From the NCBI RefSeq assembly GCF_041052385.1, contig NZ_CP163439.1, positions 4,639,001 through 4,703,000 of the forward strand: a DNA stretch of 64,000 nucleotides, in the 5' to 3' direction. The notes under the pieces were generated by a model, which saw only the letters and a program-made list of their open reading frames with translations, ran no database searches and was not told where the DNA came from. Position numbers and translations under genes: made by a program. This document shows, piece by piece, positions 30,289 through 38,984 of this stretch (the stretch's first letter is position 1; the number at the start of each line of letters is the position of its first letter). This stretch comes from Streptomyces sp. R28. GTDB lineage: Bacteria > Actinomycetota > Actinomycetes > Streptomycetales > Streptomycetaceae.

Positions 30289-33120
30289 GTGGCGGGCGAG
30301 TCCCCCGACAGGTCGAAGCAGCGCGAGTCGTCGGCAGAACCGACGTCGGGGAGCGCGAGTCCGGTTCCCGAGTCCGGCCCCGAAACCGAAGGCGCGCGCG
30401 CAGCCGGCACCGGTGAGAAGCGCGACCCTCGACTGGCGGTGGCACGTGAGAGTGCCGCACCGCCGGAGTCTGCCGCCACGCCGCGCGGCGGTGTGGACAC
30501 GGCGACCAGGGTCCTGTCACGGCGGGAGCTGGAGGCCGTGAGGGCGGAGCTGGAGAAGGCCGGGGGGGCCGAGGACGGCGACGCCGACGCGGACGCGGGC
30601 GCTGAGGGCTCCGAGGACGCGAGCACGGGCGCTGAGGGCTCCGAGAGCGCGAGCACAGGCGCCGAGGGCTCCGACAGCGCGAGCACGGGCGCCGGGAACG
30701 TTGAGGCTGCGGGCGAGAGCGACGCGGGCAGCGAGGCCGGGAGCCCTGACGCCGAGGCTGACGCTGACGACGCCGAGGGCCCGAGCGCCGGAGACTCGGA
30801 CGCCGGCAGCGCGGAGGCTGCGGCCGGGAGCGCCGGGGACAGCGAGACCGGGAGCCCTGACGCTGAGATCGACGACGCGGAGGGCACCCAGGCCGAGACC
30901 GACGACGCCAAGGGCTCGCAGGCCGAGGGTTCGCGGAGTGCCGAAGGCAAGGGTGCCGGGAACGGGACCTCGTCCGAGGCGCCTGATGACGGTGACGACG
31001 CTGACGCGCCGGGTGACGCTCGGCTGAAGGCTGCTGTGGCGGCCTGGGTGGCTTCCACGGACACCGCCGACGACAGCACCAAGGATGCCGACGAAGCCGG
31101 CAACGTGACCGACGCCGAGGCCGGGACCGCGGGCGACGCCGAGGGCGGCGCGACTCAGGGCGCCGATGACGCCGACGCCGAGGCCGACGTAGCCGCCGAG
31201 GACGGCTCGGGCGAGCCCGCCAAGGCTTCCGGCGCCGACGAGACCCCCGCGGCCGCCCAGGACGGCTCGACCGGGGCTGCTGAGGCTCCTGTCGCAGCCG
31301 CGGACGCGTCCGGCAAGGCTGCCGCCGACGACGCGGGCGAAGCCGCCCAGGACGCCGCGGACGGCTCGGGCGACCCCGCCCGGAGCGCCGACGCGAGCGA
31401 CGGCAATGCCGCCGACGACGCCACCCCTGACGACGCACCCGCAGCCGCCGACGGCGAGGACGCCCCGCGGGGGCCATCCGCAGCCGGCGACGAGAGCCGC
31501 ACGGGTGGTGCGGGTGGGAGCGACGAGGCCGACGGCGAAGCCGAGGCCGGGCAGGGCGGCGCGCCCGCGGCCAAGCCCGTCGATCAGCCGACCGCCGTCT
31601 TCAAGGCCGTACGCCCCGCCAAGCCCCCCGTCGACCAGCCCACGACCACCCTCAAGGCCCCCAAGCAGCCCGAGTCCCCCTCCGAGCGCACGAGCAAGTT
31701 CGTCGCCCTGAAGGCGGACATCCGGCAGGACACCCCGAAGGCCCCGGACACCCCGAAGGCCCCGGACACCGCCGCGGCGCCCCCCGACGCCACCGCCGCC
31801 ATCCCCCAGGTCGGCCCCGAGCGCACCACGCAGCAGCCGCTGCCCCCCAGGCCCCCGCTCGACCTGCTCGCCGAGCTGACGAACACGCCGCCGCCCCCGG
31901 ACACCCCCGTCCGCACGGTCATCCGGCGGATCAAGATCTGGACCCCGCTGGTCCTGCTGCTCGTGATCATCCTCGGCGTCGTCCAGTCCGTGCGCCCGCT
32001 CCCGGCCCCCACCCTCGACCTCACCGCCGAGGACACCTACACGTTCGACGGCAGCAAGGTCGACATCCCGTGGCCGGCCGAGGGCCAGGCCGCGCTCGAC
32101 GTGGACGGCCTCGGCACGTTCGGCTCCTCCGGCGACCAGAAGCCCGTCCCGATCGCCAGTGTCGCCAAGGTCATGACGGCGTACGTCATCCTGCGCGAGC
32201 ACCCCCTCAAGAGCGGCGCCAATGGCCCGGACATCGGGATCGACCAGGCCGCCGAGGACCAGTCGGACGCGGGCCAGGAGTCGACCGTCGACGTGTTCGC
32301 GGGCGACAAGATCTCCCAGCGCGAGGCCCTGGAGAGCATCCTGATCGCATCCGCGAACAACGTCGCCCGCCTCCTCGCCCGTTGGGACGCGGGCTCCGAG
32401 AAGGGGTTCGTGGCGAAGATGAACACCGCCGCCAAGGGCCTCGGCATGACGAACACGACGTACACCGACCCCTCCGGCCTGAACAACACCACCGTGAGCA
32501 CGGCGGTGGACCAGGTGAAGCTGGCCAAGGCGGCGATGAAGTACCCCGCCTTCCGCGAGGTCGCCGCGATGATGTCGTACGACGACTACAAGGGCCACAA
32601 CCACGGCAACTGGAACCAGCTGGTCGGCCACAACGACGTCGTCGGCATCAAGACCGGCACCACCACCTCCGCCCTCGGCAACCTCGTGTTCGCCGCGAAG
32701 AAGGAGATCGGCGGCGAGACCCGGACCATCGTCGGCGCCGTGGTGCGCCAGCCGGACGCGGGCGGCGGCATCCTCGCTGCCGCGCTCAACTCGGGCGACC
32801 AGCTGATCCGGGCCGCACAGGACGCCCTGAAGTCGGCGACACTGCTGAAGAAGGGTGACGTCGTCGGATACGTCGACGACGGCCTCGGCGGCCGCACCGC
32901 GGTCGTCGCCACCAAGGACGTCACGGCGGTCGGCTGGGCCGGGCTGAAGGTCGAGCTGACCTTCGCCTCCGATGCCGTACCGCACACCGCGAAGGCCGGC
33001 ACCGAGGTGGGCACGCTCACCGTGGGTGACGGCACGAGCGGCGCCGTCAAGATCCCGGTCGCCCTGCAGACGGACCTCACCGAACCGGGCTTCACGGACA
33101 AGCTGACCCGCCTCGGCTGA
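30289..33120 (+). CDS. D-alanyl-D-alanine carboxypeptidase (S11) with long acidic cytoplasmic extension
   Basis: A 943-residue type II membrane protein. About 545 N-terminal residues are disordered and very acidic, made of Asp/Glu/Ala/Gly/Ser repeats (units like GAEGSEDASTGA). Then comes one transmembrane helix (about 548-568, TPLVLLLVIILGVVQS) and an extracytoplasmic S11 peptidase with all three penicillin-binding motifs: SVAK (about S624), SAN (about S688) and KTG (about K788, IKTGTTTSALG). It should trim D-Ala from peptidoglycan stem peptides. Typical S11 enzymes have 300-450 residues and a signal peptide, so the extension is remarkable. I chose the GTG at 30289, six bases after GGAGGAGG; ATG codons at 30181 and 30274 lack this. 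A terminator follows at 33151. Confidence 0.92.
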   Translation: MAGESPDRSKQRESSAEPTSGSASPVPESGPETEGARAAGTGEKRDPRLAVARESAAPPESAATPRGGVDTATRVLSRRELEAVRAELEKAGGAEDGDADADAGAEGSEDASTGAEGSESASTGAEGSDSASTGAGNVEAAGESDAGSEAGSPDAEADADDAEGPSAGDSDAGSAEAAAGSAGDSETGSPDAEIDDAEGTQAETDDAKGSQAEGSRSAEGKGAGNGTSSEAPDDGDDADAPGDARLKAAVAAWVASTDTADDSTKDADEAGNVTDAEAGTAGDAEGGATQGADDADAEADVAAEDGSGEPAKASGADETPAAAQDGSTGAAEAPVAAADASGKAAADDAGEAAQDAADGSGDPARSADASDGNAADDATPDDAPAAADGEDAPRGPSAAGDESRTGGAGGSDEADGEAEAGQGGAPAAKPVDQPTAVFKAVRPAKPPVDQPTTTLKAPKQPESPSERTSKFVALKADIRQDTPKAPDTPKAPDTAAAPPDATAAIPQVGPERTTQQPLPPRPPLDLLAELTNTPPPPDTPVRTVIRRIKIWTPLVLLLVIILGVVQSVRPLPAPTLDLTAEDTYTFDGSKVDIPWPAEGQAALDVDGLGTFGSSGDQKPVPIASVAKVMTAYVILREHPLKSGANGPDIGIDQAAEDQSDAGQESTVDVFAGDKISQREALESILIASANNVARLLARWDAGSEKGFVAKMNTAAKGLGMTNTTYTDPSGLNNTTVSTAVDQVKLAKAAMKYPAFREVAAMMSYDDYKGHNHGNWNQLVGHNDVVGIKTGTTTSALGNLVFAAKKEIGGETRTIVGAVVRQPDAGGGILAAALNSGDQLIRAAQDALKSATLLKKGDVVGYVDDGLGGRTAVVATKDVTAVGWAGLKVELTFASDAVPHTAKAGTEVGTLTVGDGTSGAVKIPVALQTDLTEPGFTDKLTRLG

Positions 33121-33150
33121 CCCCCGGGGACGGTTCAGCGGCGTCACACC

Positions 33151-33183
33151 GCAGCCCGCCGACAGGCCTCGTCGGCGGGCTGC
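33151..33183 (+). terminator. Terminator after the carboxypeptidase gene
   Basis: GCAGCCCGCCGA (33151-33162) pairs perfectly with 33172-33183 around a nine-base loop, 31 bases after the stop codon. Confidence 0.8.
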
Positions 33184-33317
33184 GTGCTAGCGTCACGAAA
33201 CCGGCAGGTCGTCGCGGACGAGGCGCGGCCGGAGATTCTTCAGGGACAGGGCCGACACACGCGGGAAACGGGACGCGGCCAGAACAGAAGACAGGACAGT
33301 ACGGGGAGTGCCTCAAG

Positions 33318-35174
33318 GTGGCCACTGCGGAGCCGACACGCGCGGACGACGCCGATCCGGGACGGGGAGCCGGTCCGCGAATACGCGTGCCCGCGCCACG
33401 TCAGGGAGAGCGCGAAAGCCCTCCGGAGGACAGACCGCCGTCGCGGTTGAGCTCCGCCGCCCTCACCCTGCGTGAGCGTCTCCTGCGCCATCCGGTGCTG
33501 TCGATCACGACTCTGGCCGGACTTCTCCACGTCATCTGGTTCTTCACGTTCGCAAGCAGCGGCGGCGATCTCGCGGCCCAGGACGCCTGGGCCGAGTTCG
33601 TCGGCCGGCATCCGGACTCGGCGTACAACCTGGCCTGGTTCGGCGGCCTGCACCCGGTGTCGTACAGCGTGGTGTCGCCGTATCTGATGTCGGTCCTCGG
33701 TGTCCGTACGACGATGATGATCGCCGGGACGGTCTCGGCGGGTCTGCTGACGCTGGTCCTGCTCCGCAGCCGGTCGGTGAAGAACCCCCTGTGGGCGGCG
33801 CTCGCCGGGGTGTTCGGGCTGGTGTGCAACGCGATCTCGGGGCGCGTGACCTTCGGGCTCGGCACGATGTTCGCGCTGGGCGCGGTGGCCGTCGTGTTCT
33901 GCTGGCCGTACCGCTGGCGCTACAAACGGTGGGCGAAGGCACTGTGCGCCGCGCCGCTGGCCGCGCTGGCCACCATGTCGTCGCCGGTGGCGGGGCTGTT
34001 CGTGGGCTTCGTGGCGGTGGCGCTGTTCCTGCAGAAGCGGCGGCCGGGAGCGTGGGCGCTGGGCCTCGCGCCGGCCGCGGTCGTGGCCGTGTCCGCCTGG
34101 CTGTTCCCCTTCTCCGGCACGCAGCCGATGGTGATCGGCTCGGTGCTCCTGCCGCTGCTGTGCGCCGTCGCCACGTTCGTGCTCGTGCCCAAGGAGTGGA
34201 AGACGGTCCGGCTGGTGTCCGCCGTCTACGGCCTCTCGGTCGTCCTGGTCTGGGTGGTCAGCTCACAGATCGGTTCCAACATCACGCGCCTGGCGATGCT
34301 GTTCGGCGGGACGGCCCTCGTGGCCGCGCTGCCCTTCACGGTGCCGCGCTCGCGCAAGTGGTACACGGGCGTGCTGGCACTTCTCACCTTCACCGGCTGG
34401 ATCGGCTACAAGACGGTCGACGACATCATCCACGCCGCCCCGGAGGCGTCCTGGGCGCGCGAGCTGGCCCCGCTGGTCAACGAGCTCCAGGAGGTCGGCG
34501 CCGAGAAGGGCCGGGTGGAGGTCGTGCCCGCCCGCTCCCACCGCGAGGCCTCCGCGCTCGCGCCGTACGTCAATCTGGCGCGTGGCTGGATGCGCCAGGC
34601 CGACATGGAGCGCAACCCGCTCTTCTACGACGACACCCTGAACTCCGCGAACTATCACGAGTGGCTCCAGCGCTGGGCCGTGCACTTCGTGGTGCTGCCC
34701 AAGGACGAGCCGGACCCCTCTTCGGCGCAGCGTGAGCGGCAGCTGGTGCAGCGCGGCATGCCGTATCTGAAGCAGGTGTGGGGCGACGCCAACTGGCAGC
34801 TGTTCCAGGTGACCGACCCGGCGCCGCTCGCCGAGCCCAACGCCGTCGTCGAGCGGGCCGAGCAGGGCGAGATGACGATGCGGGTGAGCAAGCCGGGCCG
34901 CGTCCTCATCCGCATCCCCTACTCGCCCTGGCTGAGCATCGTCGACGCCGACGGCAAGAAGCTCGACCCGCCGCGGGAGACGGAGGCGTCCAGGAACCGT
35001 CCCGACGACGAGCCGAAGACGTACCACAACGCCAACGGCTGTCTGACGGAGACGGCGGAGGACGCGCTCGGCGACCGGTGGACGATGCTGGTCGCTCCGC
35101 GGGCGGGCGAGTACCGGCTGGCGGCGCCGTACACGTTCCCGCGGGGCACTCCGTGTCCGGAGGAGTTGCGCTGA
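33318..35174 (+). CDS. Polytopic membrane protein, possibly GT-C-like
   Basis: A 618-residue protein. A basic/Pro-rich cytoplasmic N-terminus (about 60 residues) precedes around nine to ten hydrophobic segments (for example HPVLSITTLAGLLHVIWFF, MIAGTVSAGLLTLVLL, GLSVVLVWVVSSQIGSNI). The C-terminal 250 residues are soluble and extracytoplasmic (NYHEWLQRWAVHFVVLPKDE). This resembles conserved Streptomyces membrane proteins related to GT-C glycosyltransferases; the Asp in LAAQDAWAEFVG in the first loop fits that reading. The GTG at 33318 has a modest AAGG upstream. Its role may be in the cell envelope, as for the carboxypeptidase before it. Function is inferred. Confidence 0.75.
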   Translation: MATAEPTRADDADPGRGAGPRIRVPAPRQGERESPPEDRPPSRLSSAALTLRERLLRHPVLSITTLAGLLHVIWFFTFASSGGDLAAQDAWAEFVGRHPDSAYNLAWFGGLHPVSYSVVSPYLMSVLGVRTTMMIAGTVSAGLLTLVLLRSRSVKNPLWAALAGVFGLVCNAISGRVTFGLGTMFALGAVAVVFCWPYRWRYKRWAKALCAAPLAALATMSSPVAGLFVGFVAVALFLQKRRPGAWALGLAPAAVVAVSAWLFPFSGTQPMVIGSVLLPLLCAVATFVLVPKEWKTVRLVSAVYGLSVVLVWVVSSQIGSNITRLAMLFGGTALVAALPFTVPRSRKWYTGVLALLTFTGWIGYKTVDDIIHAAPEASWARELAPLVNELQEVGAEKGRVEVVPARSHREASALAPYVNLARGWMRQADMERNPLFYDDTLNSANYHEWLQRWAVHFVVLPKDEPDPSSAQRERQLVQRGMPYLKQVWGDANWQLFQVTDPAPLAEPNAVVERAEQGEMTMRVSKPGRVLIRIPYSPWLSIVDADGKKLDPPRETEASRNRPDDEPKTYHNANGCLTETAEDALGDRWTMLVAPRAGEYRLAAPYTFPRGTPCPEELR

Positions 35175-35189
35175 CGGGAGCCGAAGCCG

Positions 35190-36053
35190 TCAGCGGAGCC
35201 TGTCCACGTAGGTGTCGGTGCCCGGCACCGTCGGGATGAACGGCGCCACCAGCTCCACCCGCCCCAGCCCTCCCGCGGCGGAGCCGCTGACGGATGCGGC
35301 GCCGACCGCCGTGTCCAGGTCGGTGAAGCAGCGCTCCCAGCACTCCCTCGGGTCCGTCTCCAGGAACCACAGGAGCGTCAGGCGGGTGTCGACCCCCTCG
35401 ACCTGCTTGACGTACGACATGCGGTCCAGCGGCAGCGGCGTGGGCCGGAAGATCGTCACCATCGCGGCCGGGGAGCCCGCCAGGCGTTTGGGGAGGTGAC
35501 GTGCGCGCAGCCACTCCAGCAGTTCGGTGCGCCGCTGCGGTGAGTCCGCGTCGATGACCTGCACCACCAGACCCGCGTAGGGGTGGTCCAGGGCGTGGAA
35601 GTCGCGGGGGCCCGCCGCGCCGTCGCGGTACACCGTCGCCTCGTGCTCCTGGAACGCCGTGAAGACGTGGGTGCGGTCCTGGTAGACGCGGGCGTCGTGG
35701 TTGAGGCGCTTGTTGATGGCGACCGTCCAGCGCATGTGGTCGTCGTAGCGGCCCGCGGTCATCCAGTACGTCGAGAGGTAGCAGCCTGCGGTGACCGGCT
35801 GGGCGATCGCCGACTTCTCGGGGTAGCGCAGGAGTTGGAGGTCCCTGGTCGCCACCCACCTTCGGCCCGCGTACATCCACGGCATCGCCATCGCGCCGGC
35901 GTAGTAGTGGTCGTCCTCGTACCAGCGGTTGTAGGCGTACTCGTGGCCCGGGTGCGGTTCGACCATGGTGATCAGGGCGTGTCCCGGGCGGACTCCGTAC
36001 GGGCCGACGGCGGCCAGTTCGGCGTACGCCTCGCTGCGGGTGTCCTCACTCAT
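35190..36053 (-). CDS. Conserved hypothetical protein (possibly dimeric alpha/beta-barrel)
   Basis: A 287-residue soluble protein. HALITMVEPHPGHEYAYNRW then YEDDHYYAGAMAMPWMYAGR suggests a dimeric ferredoxin-like (EthD/ABM-type) domain, because such domains begin with a strand and an E-x-N-x-W-Y helix. A second related half may start at YAGLVVQVIDADSPQRRTEL. I do not know a proven function. It is divergent from an SDR gene across 104 bases that hold the palindrome TCTGACG-N3-CGTCAGA, so the two genes are probably co-regulated in a catabolic pathway. Confidence 0.7.
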   Translation of the reverse strand: MSEDTRSEAYAELAAVGPYGVRPGHALITMVEPHPGHEYAYNRWYEDDHYYAGAMAMPWMYAGRRWVATRDLQLLRYPEKSAIAQPVTAGCYLSTYWMTAGRYDDHMRWTVAINKRLNHDARVYQDRTHVFTAFQEHEATVYRDGAAGPRDFHALDHPYAGLVVQVIDADSPQRRTELLEWLRARHLPKRLAGSPAAMVTIFRPTPLPLDRMSYVKQVEGVDTRLTLLWFLETDPRECWERCFTDLDTAVGAASVSGSAAGGLGRVELVAPFIPTVPGTDTYVDRLR

Positions 36054-36102
36054 GCCGTTCCCTTCCTTCCGCTGCCTTCCGTCCTCCCTCGGACGCCCAT
36101 AC

Positions 36103-36119
36103 TCTGACGCTCCGTCAGA
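36103..36119. promoter_or_regulatory. Palindrome TCTGACG-CTC-CGTCAGA (TetR-type operator)
   Basis: A perfect 7-bp inverted repeat with a three-base spacer, between the divergent starts at 36053 and 36158. The same arms occur before the LLM gene (58676-58692) and, with one outer change, before the SDR gene (59598-59614). Confidence 0.75.
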
Positions 36120-36157
36120 TAATGCGCCAGAGCCAGAACACAGTCAGGGAGGGCCGG

Positions 36158-36943
36158 ATGTCACTGCTCACCGGCAAGACCGTCGTCGTCTCGGGAGTCG
36201 GCGCCGGGCTCGGTCACCAGGTCGCGGCGGCGGTCGTACGGGACGGCGGGAACTGCGTGCTGGGGGCGCGCACCGAGGCGAACCTCGCGAAGAGCGCCGC
36301 CGAGATCGATCCCGACGGGGCGCACACGGCGTACCGGGCGACCGACATCACCGACGAGCGGCAGTGCGAGGCGCTGGCCGCGCTGGCGCGGGAGCGGTTC
36401 GGGGGGATCGACGGGGTGGTGCATGTGGCCGCCTGGGACTCCTACTTCGGCGGGCTGGAGGGCGCCGACTTCACCACCTGGCAGTCGGTGATCGACGTCA
36501 ATCTGCTGGGCTCGCTGCGGATGACCCGGGCCTGTCTGCCGGCGCTGAAGGAGTGCGGCGGGTCGGTGGTGTTCATCGGCACACAGTCCGCCGTGGCCGC
36601 CCCGTCGCAGGTGAGCCAGGCCGCCTACGCCGCCTCCAAGGGCGCCCTCACCAGCGCCATGTACTCACTGGCCCGGGAGCTCGGACCGCACCGGATCCGG
36701 GTCAACACCGTGCTGCCGGGCTGGATGTGGGGGCCTCCGGTGCAGGCGTATGTCCAGTTCACGGCACAGACGGAGGGCGCACCCGAGGGGGACGTACGGA
36801 AGCGGCTGACCGAGCGGATGGCACTGCCCGAGCTGGCCACGGACGGGGATGTGGCGAACGCGGCGGTGTTCCTCGCGTCCGACCGGGCGCGGGCGATCAC
36901 CGGGCAGTCGCTGCTGGTGAACGCGGGGGAGCTGATGCGCTGA
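36158..36943 (+). CDS. Short-chain dehydrogenase/reductase
   Basis: A 261-residue SDR. SGVGAGLGHQVAAAVVRDG is the glycine loop, VVHVAAWDSY replaces the usual NNAG with an H-V-A-A variant, VFIGTQSA holds the catalytic Ser position, and QAAYAASKGALTSAMYSLA has Tyr-x3-Lys. RIRVNTVLPGWMWGPPV and ITGQSLLVNAGELMR complete the fold. The substrate is unknown. ATG 36158 follows AGGGAGGG. It shares an operator with the divergent hypothetical gene and, by palindrome, with the LLM and SDR genes at 57.5-59.5 kb. Confidence 0.9.
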   Translation: MSLLTGKTVVVSGVGAGLGHQVAAAVVRDGGNCVLGARTEANLAKSAAEIDPDGAHTAYRATDITDERQCEALAALARERFGGIDGVVHVAAWDSYFGGLEGADFTTWQSVIDVNLLGSLRMTRACLPALKECGGSVVFIGTQSAVAAPSQVSQAAYAASKGALTSAMYSLARELGPHRIRVNTVLPGWMWGPPVQAYVQFTAQTEGAPEGDVRKRLTERMALPELATDGDVANAAVFLASDRARAITGQSLLVNAGELMR

Positions 36944-37105
36944 AAGTGCCCCTTCAGCCACCTTTCAGGAGTTCATATCCATGAACATAGGTCACCACAC
37001 AGAACAATTTTACCTTCTGTTGACCTGACGCGCGCTTGTCGTGCCCGCGCCACCATACCCACCATGGGCGAGCCGTTCACAGGACGGAACCCTGGAAGGG
37101 AACCC

Positions 37106-38674
37106 ATGAACAGTCTCGACTGGGCCGTGCTCATCGGCTACTTCGGCGTGATGGTGGCGATCGGCGTCTGGTCGCACAAGCGGGTGGACAACGTCAGCGA
37201 CTTCTTCACCGCGGGCGGCAAGATGCCGTGGTGGCTGTCCGGCATCTCGCACCACATGTCCGGATACAGCGCGGTGATGTTCACCGGGTACGCGGGCATC
37301 GCCTACACCTACGGCGTCACGTCCTTCGTCACCTGGTCCTTCCCCATCGCGCTCGGCATCGCCATCGGCTCGAAGCTGTTCGCGCCGCGCATCAACCGGC
37401 TGCGGTCGCGACTCCATGTGGCCTCCCCGCTGGAGTACTTGAAGAACCGTTACGACCTGAAGACCCAGCAGGCGCTGGCCTGGTCCGGCATGCTGCTGAA
37501 GATCGTGGACGTGGGCGCGAAGTGGGCGGCGATCGCGACGCTGCTGTCCGTGTTCACCGGCATCTCGCTGAACCAGGGCATCCTGATCACCGGCTCCATC
37601 ACGGCCGTCTACTGCACGATCGGCGGCCTGTGGGCGGACGCGCTGACCGAACTCGGCCAGTTCGTCATCCAGTTGCTGGCCGGCGTCGCGATGTTCGTCG
37701 CCGTGATCATGAAGCTGAACGACAAGGGCATCGGCTTCTTCGACGCCTGGGACAGGCCGGAGCTGCAGGGCCACGGTGAGCCGCTGGTCGGCCCCTACGG
37801 CACGGTCTTCCTCCTCGCCTTCCTCTTCATCAAGCTCTTCGAGTACAACGGCGGCATGCTCAACCAGGCCCAGCGCTACATGGCCACGGCCAGCGCGTAC
37901 GAGGCCGAGCGCTCGGCACGCCTGTCGGCGATCCTGTGGCTGGTCTGGCCGGTGGTCCTCTTCTTCCCCATGTGGATGTCGCCGCTGCTGGTCACGTCGC
38001 AGAAGGGGGACGGTTCCGACTCGTACGGCCTGATGACCGAACAGCTGCTCCCGCACGGCCTGTTGGGCCTGGTCATCGTCGGCTTCTTCTCGCACACCAT
38101 GGCCATGTGCTCCTCCGACGCCAACGCGATCGCGGCCGTCTTCACCCGGGACTGCGCGCCGGTGTTGTGGCGCAGGGCGCGGGCCTGGAGCGAGGGACAG
38201 GGCCTGCGGGTCGCCCGGATCACGACCGTCGTCTTCCTCGGCCTGTCCATGGCGGCCGCGACGCAGGTCAACTCCCCGACCTTCGGCGACATCATCACCG
38301 TCGTCATCAAGTGGGTCGCCGGGCTCATGGGCCCGATGGCCATCCCGATGATGCTGGGCCTGCTGCGCCCGTTCCGCCGCTCGGGCCCGACCGCCGCGCT
38401 CACCAGCTGGTCGATGGGTCTGCTCGCCTTCTGGCTGGTCAACTACCCGATCAGCTGGCAGATCGAGGGCGGCGTCCCGCTCCAGTACCAGGTCTCGATC
38501 CCGCTGGCGGTGTCGCTGGTCCTGTACATCCTCGTCGGCTTCATCAAGCCGGAGGACACCCCGGAGCGGCTCGCGATCATCGAGAAGATCAACACCGACG
38601 GGGACGGGGCGGCCGCGGCCGCGGTGCCGACTCCGGCGGGCCCGGTGGAGGACGTGGTCCGGGCGAAGGACTGA
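37106..38674 (+). CDS. Sodium:solute symporter (SSS family)
   Basis: A 522-residue sodium-coupled symporter with about 13 hydrophobic segments. MNSLDWAVLIGYFGVMVAIG is the first helix. VDNVSDFFTAGGKMPWWLSG then HHMSGYSAVMFTGYAG is the characteristic SSS region, and YNGGMLNQAQRYMATASAYE is the intracellular loop typical of the sugar/carboxylate branch. A soluble Ala/Pro-rich tail ends the protein. ATG 37106 follows GGAAGGGA. The substrate may be a sugar or an organic acid; the sequence does not decide. A terminator hairpin is at 38696. Confidence 0.9.
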   Translation: MNSLDWAVLIGYFGVMVAIGVWSHKRVDNVSDFFTAGGKMPWWLSGISHHMSGYSAVMFTGYAGIAYTYGVTSFVTWSFPIALGIAIGSKLFAPRINRLRSRLHVASPLEYLKNRYDLKTQQALAWSGMLLKIVDVGAKWAAIATLLSVFTGISLNQGILITGSITAVYCTIGGLWADALTELGQFVIQLLAGVAMFVAVIMKLNDKGIGFFDAWDRPELQGHGEPLVGPYGTVFLLAFLFIKLFEYNGGMLNQAQRYMATASAYEAERSARLSAILWLVWPVVLFFPMWMSPLLVTSQKGDGSDSYGLMTEQLLPHGLLGLVIVGFFSHTMAMCSSDANAIAAVFTRDCAPVLWRRARAWSEGQGLRVARITTVVFLGLSMAAATQVNSPTFGDIITVVIKWVAGLMGPMAIPMMLGLLRPFRRSGPTAALTSWSMGLLAFWLVNYPISWQIEGGVPLQYQVSIPLAVSLVLYILVGFIKPEDTPERLAIIEKINTDGDGAAAAAVPTPAGPVEDVVRAKD

Positions 38675-38695
38675 GGATCGGGACGGGAGAGGGGA

Positions 38696-38725
38696 GGGCG
38701 GCCACTCGCGCACCGGGGGCCGCCC
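38696..38725 (+). terminator. Terminator after the symporter gene
   Basis: GGGCGGCC (38696-38703) pairs perfectly with 38718-38725; TTGTC follows. The loop is 14 bases. Confidence 0.65.
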
Positions 38726-38730
38726 TTGTC

Positions 38731-38769
38731 ATTGCCCGCTGTCGTTGCCCGCTGCCGGTGCCCGCTGTA
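38731..38769. repeat. 13-bp tandem repeat, three copies
   Basis: Units ATTGCCCGCTGTC, GTTGCCCGCTGCC and GGTGCCCGCTGTA lie end to end directly after the symporter terminator. Confidence 0.8.
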
Positions 38770-38984
38770 CGGGGTGTCCGGCCGACGATCCGTGTCGAAG
38801 GCCACGGGGTCGTGGTCGTCGCGGTTCTTGAGGGTGAGGCCGACGCCTTCCCGCCCGGCGGCGTCCTCGGTGCCCAGAAACACCGAGCAGTCACCGAGCA
38901 GTCGGGGTCACTGCTGACGATCACGACACGGAGCAGCGCCTGCGGCGCGGTAGAGCGCGGCGTCCGGGTCCGCTCTGCCGCGGC

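Larger units (their letters stand above)
38675..38984. other. Convergent spacer with hairpin and 13-bp repeats
   Basis: A 310-bp region between convergent genes. A hairpin (38696-38725) ends the symporter transcript. Three 13-bp tandem units (38731-38769) follow. The remaining 215 bp show no gene I can support; one minus-strand frame looks mildly protein-like (FLGTEDAAGREGVGLTLKN) but has no start site or family. Confidence 0.45.

Noticed and set aside
30517..33147. 876-codon minus-strand open frame opposite the carboxypeptidase
   Set aside because: Its composition follows the repeat bias of the opposite strand, whereas the plus strand carries all three S11 motifs.
36960..37060. Riboswitch or leader RNA before the symporter
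   Set aside because: The AT-richer stretch has no recognisable conserved RNA motif; it is probably just the promoter region.
38443..38883. Minus-strand gene opposite the symporter end
   Set aside because: Most of it is a shadow of the symporter gene; only a short non-overlapping piece looks mildly protein-like, and it has no start site.
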